Source: JAWXCB01 sp034440455 (GTDB lineage Bacteria > Bacteroidota > Bacteroidia > Chitinophagales > CAIOSU01). From it: a stretch of 64,000 nt of DNA. A program made the translations under genes and the position numbers. This document shows positions 8,392 through 17,006 of the stretch, piece after piece. Position 1 is the first letter of the stretch. Every line of letters begins with the position of its first letter. Where the stretch lies: positions 117,909-181,908 of the forward strand of contig JAWXCB010000019.1 in assembly GCA_034440455.1 (NCBI GenBank), given 5' to 3'. The notes under the pieces are model-generated. The model did no database searches. It saw only the letters and a list, made by a program, of their open reading frames with translations, and was not told the origin of the DNA.

Positions 8392-9690
8392 TTAAACCTG
8401 AACGTATTTCCTTCCAAAGCGCTCAATAATGGCGCGTTCGAGCGCTTCCTGATGATTGGGATGCGCGATGCGCAGCAACTCATAAGCGCGTTGATGCAGA
8501 TTTTTTCCAAACAAATTTGCGATACCATATTCAGTAACCACATAGTGCATGTGCGCGCGTGATGTAGCTACGCTCGCGCCCGTTTTCAGCACGGGAACAA
8601 TTTTCGACTCTCCTTTTTTTGTAGCAGATTGCATTGCGATAATCGGCTTGCCGCCTTCTGACAATGCGGCTCCGCGCATGAAATCCATTTGCCCGCCTAC
8701 GCCTGAATATTGAAACGTGCCGATAGAATCAGCGCATACTTGCCCCGTGATGTCAATTTCAAGAGCGCTGTTTATTGCCGCCACGCGCGGGTTTGCACGA
8801 ATCACATTGCCGTCATTCACATAGCTTGCCTCAAGGAATACAAATTGCGGGTTGTCGTCAACATAGTCATAAAGGTTGCGCGAGCCGATAGCAAAACTCG
8901 TTGCAATTTTTCCCTTATGCTTTTTTTTATAGCGGTTGGTGAGAACGCCTTTTTCAACAAGATTCATCACCCCGTCAGAAAACATCTCGGTATGCACGCC
9001 AAGGTCTTTGTGGTTTGCAAGACAGTCGAGCACCGCATCGGGAATCGCGCCAATGCCCATTTGCAACGTAGAGCGGTCTTCAATGAGCGAGGCACAGTGT
9101 TTTCCGATAGTGTGCTCAACTTGGGTATCTTCATTGTCATAATGCACTTCGGGAAGCGGTTCGTTCACTTCCACCAGCGCGTTAATTTCACGGATATGCA
9201 ACAGTCCGTCACCATGTGTGCGCGGCATTTGAGGGTTCACCTGCGCGATAATGTATAAGGCATTTTTTACGGCTGCGCGGGTAATGTCAACGGATAATCC
9301 TAAGGAGCAGAAGCCGTGCTTGTCAGGCGGGGAAACATGCACGAGGGCTACATCAAGCGGCAGAATGTTTCGCTCAAATAATTGATAAATCTCGCTGAGA
9401 AACACCGGCACATAGTCTCCGTTGCCATGATTGATATTTTTGCGCACGGGTGCTGAAACGAATAGCGAATTGAAATAAAAACTGTCAGCATACTGCGGCT
9501 TTGTAATGCCGATTTCGCCCAACATGCTGATATTCACCAGCTCCACATTTTTCAATTCGTCCGCTCGCGCTTCCAACGCCCGCAGCAGATGGTGCGGAGT
9601 AGCAGCGCTGCCTTGCACGAAAACACGATTGCCTGACTGAACCACATTTAAGGCTTCCGCGCTGGTTTTGATTTTTTCAGTGTTAAGCAT
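8392..9690 (-). CDS. Acetyl-CoA hydrolase/transferase family protein (4-hydroxybutyrate or acetate CoA-transferase type)
   Basis: 432 residues. The fold is that of family I CoA-transferases: an N-terminal domain with VQGSAATPHHLL, and a C-terminal domain with MGIGAIPDAVL followed by HTEMFSDG, whose Glu235 is the expected residue forming the glutamyl-CoA thioester. The end contains VTEYGIANLFGKNLHQRA, typical of the 4-hydroxybutyrate/butyrate:acetate CoA-transferase subgroup. It would exchange CoA between short-chain acyl-CoA and acetate in the cytoplasm. Together with the thiolase at 17007 and the nearby SDR it could serve short-chain acyl metabolism, but the three are not one operon. Exact substrate cannot be told from the sequence. 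Confidence 0.9.
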   Translation of the reverse strand: MLNTEKIKTSAEALNVVQSGNRVFVQGSAATPHHLLRALEARADELKNVELVNISMLGEIGITKPQYADSFYFNSLFVSAPVRKNINHGNGDYVPVFLSEIYQLFERNILPLDVALVHVSPPDKHGFCSLGLSVDITRAAVKNALYIIAQVNPQMPRTHGDGLLHIREINALVEVNEPLPEVHYDNEDTQVEHTIGKHCASLIEDRSTLQMGIGAIPDAVLDCLANHKDLGVHTEMFSDGVMNLVEKGVLTNRYKKKHKGKIATSFAIGSRNLYDYVDDNPQFVFLEASYVNDGNVIRANPRVAAINSALEIDITGQVCADSIGTFQYSGVGGQMDFMRGAALSEGGKPIIAMQSATKKGESKIVPVLKTGASVATSRAHMHYVVTEYGIANLFGKNLHQRAYELLRIAHPNHQEALERAIIERFGRKYVQV

Positions 9691-9807
9691 GGCAGGAATT
9701 TACTTCTAAAATAGAGGGTACAAAATAAAATGGAATGCTGATATAAATCATTGTTTGCCGAAACAAATGGGTTGTTCTTTGTTGTGAAAAATAAAAACAA
9801 TCATTTT

Positions 9808-10212
9808 ATGGAAACACTTACAAGCCCAAAAATAACTTACCTGCTCGAAGCAGGATTAGATGTATTGCATGTTGAAAGTAAAGAATGGCTCAGTGAACTC
9901 AAGTTCCTGAAAAGCGAACTTGACTTTTTTATGAAGTTGCTCAATTCAAAAGCGTTTGAGTTGGATAAAGAGCCGCAGCGACAACATATTTATGAGAATA
10001 TGAATAAACTCTGCACAGCGATTGTCACCGAGTTGGAGCGGGAAGTAACAACGCATGAAAAGAACCTTGCAGAATTGCTTACATCCAAGAGCGGCAGCGA
10101 TGCATCCTACCGTGCGCAGCATAAGCAGTTGAAGGCAAAAACGAGCCAGATTGATAATGATGTGCGCACCTTGAAGATGCTGGTATTCCGTTTAGTGGAG
10201 CATATTAAGTAA
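9808..10212 (+). CDS. Conserved hypothetical coiled-coil protein
   Basis: 134 residues from the ATG at 9808; an upstream TTG at 9751 would add 19 poorly conserved-looking residues. The protein is soluble, highly charged and almost entirely helical, with heptad-like Leu spacing throughout (SELKFLKSELDFFMKLL, then ELEREVTTHEKNLAELL). No catalytic motif or membrane segment. The next gene, a small lipoprotein, starts 6 bases after its stop, so the two are probably co-transcribed. Function not recognised. Confidence 0.7.
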   Translation: METLTSPKITYLLEAGLDVLHVESKEWLSELKFLKSELDFFMKLLNSKAFELDKEPQRQHIYENMNKLCTAIVTELEREVTTHEKNLAELLTSKSGSDASYRAQHKQLKAKTSQIDNDVRTLKMLVFRLVEHIK

Positions 10213-10217
10213 GCAGC

Positions 10218-10538
10218 ATGAAGCGCATTATTTTGGTTGGCAGCGTGGCAGTGGCAGCATTGTTGAGCAGTTGCTCCACAGCAAAAATCTGTAGCAACTG
10301 CGGAAAGAAATGTGAAACGGCAACGCTTTTTTATCTGCCCGATTGCAAGGAGATAAAAGGCTATGTGAATTTTGACGAGAGCGGGATACAACGTGTATTA
10401 AAGCACGACATCCCGCAGGAGTTTCAAAAGGATAGCATACGGGTTTGCATTAAGTATGAAAATGTGGGAGTAGGTATTTTGATGTCTGATTGTATGCAAT
10501 CGGAGATTATCAGAATAAAGTGCATGGAAAAAAAATAG
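10218..10538 (+). CDS. Small cysteine-rich lipoprotein, function unknown
   Basis: 106 residues. The N-terminus is a lipoprotein signal with lipobox LLSSC (Cys19), followed by Ser, so an outer-membrane location is likely. The mature part begins with a pair of CxxC-like groups (ICSNCGKKC) and has further cysteines at DC, VC, DC and KC, enough for disulfides or metal binding. It starts 6 bases after the coiled-coil gene and ends 14 bases before an SDR gene. No family was recognised. Confidence 0.7.
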   Translation: MKRIILVGSVAVAALLSSCSTAKICSNCGKKCETATLFYLPDCKEIKGYVNFDESGIQRVLKHDIPQEFQKDSIRVCIKYENVGVGILMSDCMQSEIIRIKCMEKK

Positions 10539-10552
10539 CACAAATAAAAAGC

Positions 10553-11308
10553 ATGGAAAAAATATTTGAAAACAAAGTCGCCATCGTAACGGGCGGTTCC
10601 TTTGGAATCGGGCGGGCAGCGAGTATCGCCTTCGCGCAGGGGGGCGCAAAAGTTGCCGTTGTGGATGTGGTGGAAGATACTGAAACAGTCAACGCGATAA
10701 AAGCCGCAGGCGGAGAAGCCATCTTTATTAAATGCGATGTTTCAAAATCTGCCGATGTGCAGGCGATGGTGGAGAAAACAGTGAAAACATACGGCAGGCT
10801 CGACTTTGCATTTAATAATGCAGGCATTGAAGGCGCGCCTGCTCCCACGCATGAATGTACGGAGGAGAATTGGGACAAGACCATTGGCATCAACCTCAAG
10901 GGAATATGGCTGTGCATGAAATATGAAATTCCGCATATGCTCAAGCAAGGCAAAGGCGCGATTGTGAATTGCGCATCCATCGCTGGAATAGTAGGTTTTC
11001 AGGGTTTGACTGCTTATGTGGCAACTAAGCATGGCGTAGTGGGCATCACAAAAACTGCCGCCCTTGAATATGCTAAAGCAGGTGTGCGCGTGAATGCCGT
11101 TTGCCCCGGTGTGATTAAAACACCGATGATTGACCGATTCACAGGTAAAAAGAAAGAAGCCGAACAGCAGTTCATCAACATGGAGCCAATCGGGCGCATG
11201 GGCGAGCCGGAAGAAGTGGCAAATGCTGTGCTGTTTTTATGTTCTGATGCGGCTTCATTCGTCACCGGCAATGCGATGGCGGTGGATGGGGGATGGATTG
11301 CGCAGTAA
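10553..11308 (+). CDS. SDR family NAD(P)-dependent oxidoreductase
   Basis: 251 residues from the ATG at 10553; an ATG at 10490 overlapping the lipoprotein gene would add 21 residues without motif support. Classical short-chain dehydrogenase: cofactor motif TGGSFGIG (residues 13-20), NNAG (88-91), catalytic Ser142, Tyr155 and Lys159 (in ASIAG and YVATK), and the VCPGVIKTPM segment. The acidic residue at the end of beta2 (VVDVV) favours NAD over NADP. It ends with the usual GGW...Q of FabG-like SDRs. Substrate is not predictable; glucose, 3-oxoacyl or secondary-alcohol dehydrogenase activity are all possible. Downstream gene is convergent. Confidence 0.9.
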   Translation: MEKIFENKVAIVTGGSFGIGRAASIAFAQGGAKVAVVDVVEDTETVNAIKAAGGEAIFIKCDVSKSADVQAMVEKTVKTYGRLDFAFNNAGIEGAPAPTHECTEENWDKTIGINLKGIWLCMKYEIPHMLKQGKGAIVNCASIAGIVGFQGLTAYVATKHGVVGITKTAALEYAKAGVRVNAVCPGVIKTPMIDRFTGKKKEAEQQFINMEPIGRMGEPEEVANAVLFLCSDAASFVTGNAMAVDGGWIAQ

Positions 11309-11321
11309 AATAGAATACAGA

Positions 11322-12059
11322 TTACGAGGTAAGCATCCCGCCATTAATCGTGATGTCTTCTTCCTTCAACAGCGGCAACCCTTTGAAGCGAAGCACCAAC
11401 TGCGCAACAGTGACAACATCTTTCTGACAGTAGGTGGCAATGCGCAGAAGGTTTTTTTCTTTCCAATACACCCTTCCTACATCGCTGCCATCAATATCAT
11501 CTTTCGGAGTGGCAATGTTGAAAATACCCGCGAGTAGTTTGAGCGAAGTATAGCTTTTAATGTCGCCAAATTTCCAGAGTTGCATCGTGTCAATATGCTG
11601 CACTTCCCACGGCTTTTTACCTGAAAGGTCAAGTACGGCAGGCAGCGGGATTCCGTTTATCAGCATTCTGCGGCAGAGGTAAGGCACATCAAATTCCCTG
11701 ATGTTGTGTCCGCACAAAGCATGTTGCGCATCATTGAAATGTTTTTCCAACAGATGTTTAAATCCAAGCAACACTTCTGCTTCATCATCGTGTGCAAATG
11801 ATTTCACGCGAAACTTCAGCGCCCCGTTTTCTTTTTTGAAGTAGCCGGCAGAGATGCACACCACTTTTCCAAACTCAGCGTAGATGCCTGCGCGCCCGTA
11901 ATAATTTTCGGCAAGCACATCTTCTTCTTTCATCAGTTTGCGCACTTTATGCTCCCACATTTGCTTGAAATGGTCAGGCAAATTATTGAAGTCATCAGTT
12001 TGCGGCACGGTTTCAATGTCGAATACCAGCAGGTTTTCTAAATTGAGATTTTCAAGCAT
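11322..12059 (-). CDS. Predicted 3'-5' exonuclease, PolB-like DEDD family
   Basis: 245 residues. Contains the DEDDy exonuclease residues: FDIET near residues 14-18 (ExoI, Asp-Glu), CGHNIREFDVPYL (ExoII, Asn-x-x-x-Phe-Asp) around the middle, and YCQKDVVTVAQL (ExoIII, Tyr and Asp). This is the stand-alone 3'-5' exonuclease family related to the proofreading domain of family B polymerases, common in Bacteroidota. It would remove 3' nucleotides from DNA or RNA in the cytoplasm. It is the second gene of a minus-strand pair: its start overlaps the end of the methyltransferase gene by 8 bases. Confidence 0.88.
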   Translation of the reverse strand: MLENLNLENLLVFDIETVPQTDDFNNLPDHFKQMWEHKVRKLMKEEDVLAENYYGRAGIYAEFGKVVCISAGYFKKENGALKFRVKSFAHDDEAEVLLGFKHLLEKHFNDAQHALCGHNIREFDVPYLCRRMLINGIPLPAVLDLSGKKPWEVQHIDTMQLWKFGDIKSYTSLKLLAGIFNIATPKDDIDGSDVGRVYWKEKNLLRIATYCQKDVVTVAQLVLRFKGLPLLKEEDITINGGMLTS

Positions 12060-12645
12060 CCGTTTGCTTTTTTACAAGATTGATAAACAACTCGCGTTCT
12101 TTGCGCGGCTCGATGGAGTTAGAACAGCGTTCAAAATACTTGATAGTAAAGTAAGGTGAAAAATATTGGAGATACTCTTCCTTATTTCCGCCAAAAGGAG
12201 GTTTATCGCCATTTAATTTATCATCAAACAATAACCCCACGAGTTTGCCGCCATCCTTCAGCAGTTCGTGCGCATGTTTTGCATACGCGGAACGCAGTTT
12301 TGTATCTATGGCGCAAAAGAATGTTTGCTCAATGATAATGTCGTATTGCTCTTTGTGTTCAAAGAAGTCCTGATGAATCAAATGCTTCACCGGAAAATCT
12401 TTCACGCGGTGATGAAAATGATGCAAGGGGCTGATTGCCCAGTCAATCAAAAAAACATTTTCAAACCCATTTCTGAAAAGATATTCCGCCTCATAGCCAT
12501 TGCCGCTGCCGGGAATTAATATCTTCAGCAGCTTGTCAGTCAGTTGGTCAAAATATGTTTTTAGCGGAGTGGATATTTCACCGATGTCCCATCCGGTTTC
12601 CTTTTGCAAATAGCGAGTATTCCACGAGGCAGATGTTAATTCCAT
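12052..12645 (-). CDS. Thiopurine S-methyltransferase (TPMT)-like SAM methyltransferase
   Basis: 197 residues. The N-terminal WNTRYLQKETGWDIG matches the Trp-rich opening of the TPMT family, and ILIPGSGNGYEAEYL is SAM-binding motif I. The later FFCAID and GLLFDDKLNGDKPPFGG segments are also typical. The enzymes methylate small S, Se or halide acceptors; the substrate here is unknown. First gene of a two-gene unit with the 3'-5' exonuclease, overlapping it by 8 bases. Its promoter must lie in the 76-base gap shared with the divergent gene at 12721. Confidence 0.87.
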   Translation of the reverse strand: MELTSASWNTRYLQKETGWDIGEISTPLKTYFDQLTDKLLKILIPGSGNGYEAEYLFRNGFENVFLIDWAISPLHHFHHRVKDFPVKHLIHQDFFEHKEQYDIIIEQTFFCAIDTKLRSAYAKHAHELLKDGGKLVGLLFDDKLNGDKPPFGGNKEEYLQYFSPYFTIKYFERCSNSIEPRKERELFINLVKKQTDA

Positions 12646-12680
12646 GTTTTTCTCCTTACGAAATATACGTAAAGATATGG

Positions 12681-12688
12681 TAGCTTTG
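12681..12688 (+). promoter_or_regulatory. TAnnTTTG-type -7 promoter box
   Basis: TAGCTTTG is a perfect match to the Bacteroidota primary-sigma -7 consensus TAnnTTTG and lies 32 bases upstream of the coiled-coil membrane protein start. The -33 TTG part is not clear. Confidence 0.5.
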
Positions 12689-12720
12689 GGGCACTTTTAA
12701 CAATCATAAAAATAATTTCA

Positions 12721-13642
12721 AATGGCTCAAACTCAGGAGAATAAAAAAACCTTCTACATTGTTCTCATCCTTCTTTTGATTGCATTAAACGCCTTTTTTG
12801 CTTACCAACATTGGACAACAAAAAAGGAGTTGGTGAAAACAACCGAAGAAAAAAATACGCTGGATTCATTGCTTACTATCGCGAAGGATTCCCTGACGGC
12901 AAACTCAGTGCGCATCACTTCGTTGCAGGGAAGGAACGCGGAGTTGGACAGCCTTATGGCTTCAAGACAAAAGGAATTGGAAGAAGCAATCGGTCAGTTG
13001 GAAAAGTTGAAGAAAGAAGGAAACTATACACGCAGACAATTAGATGAAGCACGCAATAACGTGAAGAAGTTGCAGGAGGAAAACAAACTCTTCCTCGGAA
13101 GAATTGATTCGCTCAGCACGCAAGTACAGTTCCTCACAAAGCTCAGTGACTCGCTGAATACCGGATTGCAGGTGCAAAAAAATCAAAATCAACAGTTGTT
13201 GACTGAAAAAGATTTTCTTGCAAGAAAAGTAGAAATCGGTTCATTGCTAAAGCCCGAAAATATTGTGGGTACTGGCGTATTCATGAAATCAAACGACCGC
13301 GAAGTGCCTACCTCAAAAGCAAAAAAATCAACGAAACTGAAAATCTGCTTTGATGTTCCTGAAAATGTTGTAGCCGAACCGGGAACAAAAACGATGTTGA
13401 TTCGCCTCCTGAATCCGCAAGGTGCTACTATTTGGGTTACCTCATCAGGCTCAGGTTCTTTTACAACTGATACGGGTGAAGAAAAGCAATATACGCTTGC
13501 AAAGAGTTTTGAGTATAGCAATCAAAAACAGAATATTTGCACCTATTGGGAGCAAACGCAGGGCTTTGGTTCCGGTGATTATACCGCTATCTTTTATCAG
13601 GATGGGCATGAACTCGGGCAGCAAAAGTTTGAGTTGAAATAA
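12721..13642 (+). CDS. Membrane-anchored coiled-coil protein, function unknown
   Basis: 306 residues (start codon at 12721-12722). A short charged N-terminus precedes one membrane helix at about residues 11-28 (FYIVLILLLIALNAFFAY). Then comes a long coiled coil to about residue 160, with SLTANSVRITSLQGRNAELD-type heptads, and a beta-rich globular domain from about residue 165 to the end containing two Cys (ICFDV and ICTYWE). The layout resembles a single-pass envelope protein with a periplasmic domain. No enzyme motif was seen. The gene has its own promoter box and its own terminator (13666-13703), so it is probably monocistronic. Confidence 0.75.
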
Positions 13643-13665
13643 CTTTCATAAGAAAAGAATAAGAG

Positions 13666-13703
13666 AACCTCCGGAGTGAAAACTTCGGAGGTTTTTTGTT
13701 TTT
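13666..13703 (+). terminator. Rho-independent terminator
   Basis: AACCTCCGGAGT and ACTTCGGAGGTT form a 12-base stem with a short AAA-type loop, followed by TTTTGTTTTT. It closes the membrane coiled-coil gene. The stem may also serve the converging DUF4349 gene on the other strand, but the T-rich side favours + strand transcription. Confidence 0.88.
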
Positions 13704-13729
13704 AGAAATTCTTTGAAAAGTTCTAAGAT

Positions 13730-14749
13730 TTAAAACTCTGCATTGTTTCTTCGCTTGAAGAAAACGATTCTGACTAACGCAATCACGGTCGCTATAGATA
13801 AAATAACTCCCCAACTCTTTGCAAGAAAAAGGAAGATACCTTCCAGAATTTTCCAGCCGAATTTGAATGCCTCTGCCACTTTCGCAAAAAAATTGGAATC
13901 ATACGCTTCAATATTTTTATCATTTGCAATCAACTCGCGCCTGAATACTTCGCGCTGATAAATGAAAAGTTGAATCGTGCTATAAGCGATTTTATCCTTT
14001 AATCTAAGATTGGAAATCAACGCCTCATCCGCCTGCTCCTGCTTGCTCAGAATTTTATCTTCAGCATTTGTAGTTTCCTGAAGTTTCTTTCCCTTGTCGT
14101 CAACTGCTTTTGAAACACGTTCCTGATATATGGCAGAACGCCCTTGTTTAAATTTATTTTCCAATAGTTGAAACTGCACATCATCCGCCTTGATACTGCG
14201 ATGGTCTAAATAATCAATCACCGGAACGAGCGCTCTCAGTGTGCTGTCGAGCTTTATGTTCGGCACACGAAGCGTCATCGTGTTTTGCGCTACATAATAA
14301 ATGGTTTCAAGCGAGGAGTCAGCGCTAATTGGTATCACTGTTTGTCTCGTGATATTGCTGGATAAATTCGTGTACGTTACAAAACCATCAAATCGCGCTG
14401 CAATATCTTCCAGAGCGTAAGTTGCTTTAGCGATATCTTTCACTCTGAATTTTATATCAGCAGTTCGTATGAATTTTCTTGTTGTATCTTTTTTATTTTC
14501 AACAGCGGATGAGGAGGAAATCGCGTCAAACGCTGCCTGTTTGTATTCACCCTCTCCGTTTGCATCATAGAGATTAGAGGTGAATGTTCCGTTTTCAAAG
14601 TCAATGGCTGGCGGGGCGCTTGAAGCTGTTTCGTCAAGAGCAGCAGGCTCAAAAACATGCTGCATTTTAGCTTTTTCATGCTTGTTTGAGCAGCCAAAAA
14701 GAAATGTTGCAAGCAAGAGGGATTGAAGGAGAAATCTTGTGTTGAGCAT
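13730..14749 (-). CDS. DUF4349 domain-containing lipoprotein
   Basis: 339 residues. The signal ends in lipobox FLFGC (Cys20). The DUF4349 domain starts with the conserved KFIRTADIKFRVKDI block near residue 90 and covers paired beta-alpha units with a long coiled coil between them. A membrane helix lies near the C-terminus (residues about 302-325, AKSWGVILSIATVIALVRIV), ending in a basic tail. Such proteins are thought to be anchored in the envelope by both lipid and helix; no biochemical role is established. It converges with the preceding gene and diverges from the DUF255 gene, with 96 bases between the starts. Confidence 0.87.
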   Translation of the reverse strand: MLNTRFLLQSLLLATFLFGCSNKHEKAKMQHVFEPAALDETASSAPPAIDFENGTFTSNLYDANGEGEYKQAAFDAISSSSAVENKKDTTRKFIRTADIKFRVKDIAKATYALEDIAARFDGFVTYTNLSSNITRQTVIPISADSSLETIYYVAQNTMTLRVPNIKLDSTLRALVPVIDYLDHRSIKADDVQFQLLENKFKQGRSAIYQERVSKAVDDKGKKLQETTNAEDKILSKQEQADEALISNLRLKDKIAYSTIQLFIYQREVFRRELIANDKNIEAYDSNFFAKVAEAFKFGWKILEGIFLFLAKSWGVILSIATVIALVRIVFFKRRNNAEF

Positions 14750-14791
14750 GGGCAGTTTTTTTTAGGTTAATGATTAAGATGCAAGCAGACG

Positions 14792-14799
14792 TACTTTTG
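14792..14799 (+). promoter_or_regulatory. TAnnTTTG-type -7 promoter box
   Basis: TACTTTTG matches the consensus exactly and lies 46 bases before the GTG of the DUF255 gene, in the divergent intergenic region. Confidence 0.45.
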
Positions 14800-14845
14800 C
14801 ATACGATACGAAATCCGGAACTTAATTTCGTGAAGAACTAATCCT

Positions 14846-16942
14846 GTGCAGAATTATTTTTCAGTCGCAATTTTTTCACTTTTTTTAACGCAAGCCTTCA
14901 ACTCCTGTTCGCAAGCCAACAAACCCATGCAACAACACGCCTACACCAATCACCTTATTCACGAAAGCAGTCCTTATTTATTGCAACATGCGCACAATCC
15001 GGTTGATTGGCATCCGTGGGGAAAGGAGGCGCTGGAGAAGGCAAAGAAAGAAAATAAGTTGCTCATCATCAGCATCGGCTACGCAGCTTGCCATTGGTGC
15101 CATGTGATGGAGCATGAATCATTTGAAGACACGGCAGTTGCCAAAGTGATGAATGAAAAATTTGTCGCGATAAAAGTTGACCGCGAAGAACGCCCGGATA
15201 TTGACCAAATCTACATGCATGCATGCCAGATGATTTCCGGCAGTGGCGGCTGGCCCCTTAATGCGATTGCGTTGCCGGACGGTCGCCCGATTTATGCTGG
15301 CACGTATTTTCCAAAGCAAAATTGGATTAGCGTATTGCAACAAGTGAATGATTATTACAGAAATGATCCGGTTAAGGCAGAGCAATATGCGCAGCAACTC
15401 AGCGAAGGAATTAAAAGCTATGAAGTAATCACGGAAAAAGTTGCGGAGCAAGCAGTAACGCGCAAAGATGCAGACACCGCGTTCCAACATTTAATTATCA
15501 CACAAGATTTTAAAAAAGGTGGACGCGCAGGTGCGCCTAAATTTCCGATGCCTGTGAATTATGAATTTCTGTTGTTGTATCATCACCTCACGGGCGAAGA
15601 TGACGCGCTCAAGGCAGTTGAAGTCACGTTGGATAACATCGCGCAGGGCGGCATTTACGACCATGCAGGTGGTGGCTTTGCGCGCTATTCTGTGGATGGC
15701 GACTGGCATGTGCCGCATTTTGAAAAAATGCTGTATGACAATGGGCAACTTGTTAGCTTGTACTCCCATGCTTATCAACTCACGAAAAAGCCTTTGTATA
15801 AAAAAGCAGTGTATGAAACGTTGGCGTGGGTGGAGCGCGAAATGACTTCACCTGAAAACGGATTTTATTCTTCGCTTGATGCCGACAGTGAAGGCGAGGA
15901 AGGAAAGTTTTATGTCTGGAAAGCCGATGAAATAAAAAAACTGCTTGGCAATGATGCGCAATTGTTCATGGATTATTATGACGTGAGCGAACATGGAAAT
16001 TGGGAAGAAACAAACGTGCTGCGCATTCAAACGGAGCCGCAAAAAATTGCGGAGAAGAAGAAGCTTTCAATGGAAGAATTGAATACGCGCATTGACAGCC
16101 TGAAGAAAATAGTTTTAGCAGAAAGAGAAAAGCGCATTCGCCCTGCGCTGGATGATAAAATCCTTACAGCATGGAATGCGTTGATGCTAAAGGGTTATGC
16201 GGACGCATACCGCGCATTTGGTGAAGAAGCGTTTCTAAAGAAGGCGATTGCAAACGCAAATTTTATTCTTACTAAAGCTTCAAATAGTGATAAACTTTTC
16301 CGCAATTACAAAAACGGCAAAGCAACCATTGATGCGTTTTTGGATGATTACGCATTAACGATTGAGGCATTCATTGCACTCTATGAAGCGACCTTCGATG
16401 AACAGTGGCTGACACACGCCAATCGCTGGACGGATTATGTCCTTCAGCATTTTCTTGATAAACAGAGCGGCATGTTTTACTACACTTCTGATTTGCACGA
16501 AGATTTAATTGCCCGCAAAATGGAACTGAGCGACAATGTGATTGCTGGCTCTAATTCAGTGATGGCGAAAAATCTCTTTGTGCTGGGCGAGCTTTTCTAC
16601 AAAGAAGAATATGCGCTGATGGCGGCACAGTTATTCAGCAATGTGAAAGCAGACGTGTTAAAGCATCCTTCTTTCTATGCAAACTGGGCTTCACTTGCTT
16701 GCCTGCTTGCAGAGCAGCCGTATGAAATCGCAATCGTTGGGAATGCTTGCGATGCAATCAGAAAGCAGTTTGACGAGCATTTTCTCCCGAATGCGTTATT
16801 CCTTGGCGGAAAATCCGAAGGCGCGCTTCCTTTATTAGAGAATAAACTTGCCGAAGGCAAAACGATGATTTACGTGTGCCGCAACAAAACCTGCAAACTG
16901 CCGGTGACGACAGTTGAAGACGCATTGAAACAGATGCAATAA
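14846..16942 (+). CDS. DUF255 thioredoxin-domain protein (YyaL/spermatogenesis-associated protein 20 family)
   Basis: 698 residues from GTG 14846. This start gives a probable lipoprotein signal ending FNSC (Cys21); an ATG at 14927 would remove it. An N-terminal thioredoxin-like DUF255 domain has NHLIHESSPYLLQHAHNPVD and the redox-type ACHWCHV motif with Cys82 and Cys85, then KVDREERPD. The C-terminal two thirds is an (alpha/alpha)-barrel like that of N-acylglucosamine 2-epimerases, with GGIYDHAGGGFARYSVD and VPHFEKMLYDN. The family is widespread but its reaction is unknown. Length is normal, and no key motif is missing. An envelope-anchored form is unusual for the family and depends on the start codon. 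Confidence 0.9.
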   Translation: MQNYFSVAIFSLFLTQAFNSCSQANKPMQQHAYTNHLIHESSPYLLQHAHNPVDWHPWGKEALEKAKKENKLLIISIGYAACHWCHVMEHESFEDTAVAKVMNEKFVAIKVDREERPDIDQIYMHACQMISGSGGWPLNAIALPDGRPIYAGTYFPKQNWISVLQQVNDYYRNDPVKAEQYAQQLSEGIKSYEVITEKVAEQAVTRKDADTAFQHLIITQDFKKGGRAGAPKFPMPVNYEFLLLYHHLTGEDDALKAVEVTLDNIAQGGIYDHAGGGFARYSVDGDWHVPHFEKMLYDNGQLVSLYSHAYQLTKKPLYKKAVYETLAWVEREMTSPENGFYSSLDADSEGEEGKFYVWKADEIKKLLGNDAQLFMDYYDVSEHGNWEETNVLRIQTEPQKIAEKKKLSMEELNTRIDSLKKIVLAEREKRIRPALDDKILTAWNALMLKGYADAYRAFGEEAFLKKAIANANFILTKASNSDKLFRNYKNGKATIDAFLDDYALTIEAFIALYEATFDEQWLTHANRWTDYVLQHFLDKQSGMFYYTSDLHEDLIARKMELSDNVIAGSNSVMAKNLFVLGELFYKEEYALMAAQLFSNVKADVLKHPSFYANWASLACLLAEQPYEIAIVGNACDAIRKQFDEHFLPNALFLGGKSEGALPLLENKLAEGKTMIYVCRNKTCKLPVTTVEDALKQMQ

Positions 16943-16944
16943 CT

Positions 16945-16952
16945 TAACTTTG
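16945..16952 (+). promoter_or_regulatory. TAnnTTTG-type -7 promoter box
   Basis: TAACTTTG, directly after the DUF255 stop and 54 bases before the thiolase start, matches the Bacteroidota -7 consensus. Confidence 0.45.
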
Positions 16953-17006
16953 TGCCGCTTTAAAAATTTCGTTTTAAAATAAATCTAATTCCCTTAAATC
17001 AACAGC

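Noticed and set aside
8710..9258. 182-codon + strand frame inside the CoA-transferase gene
   Set aside because: Antisense to a well-conserved enzyme; no recognisable domain, and low-complexity Val/Arg composition.
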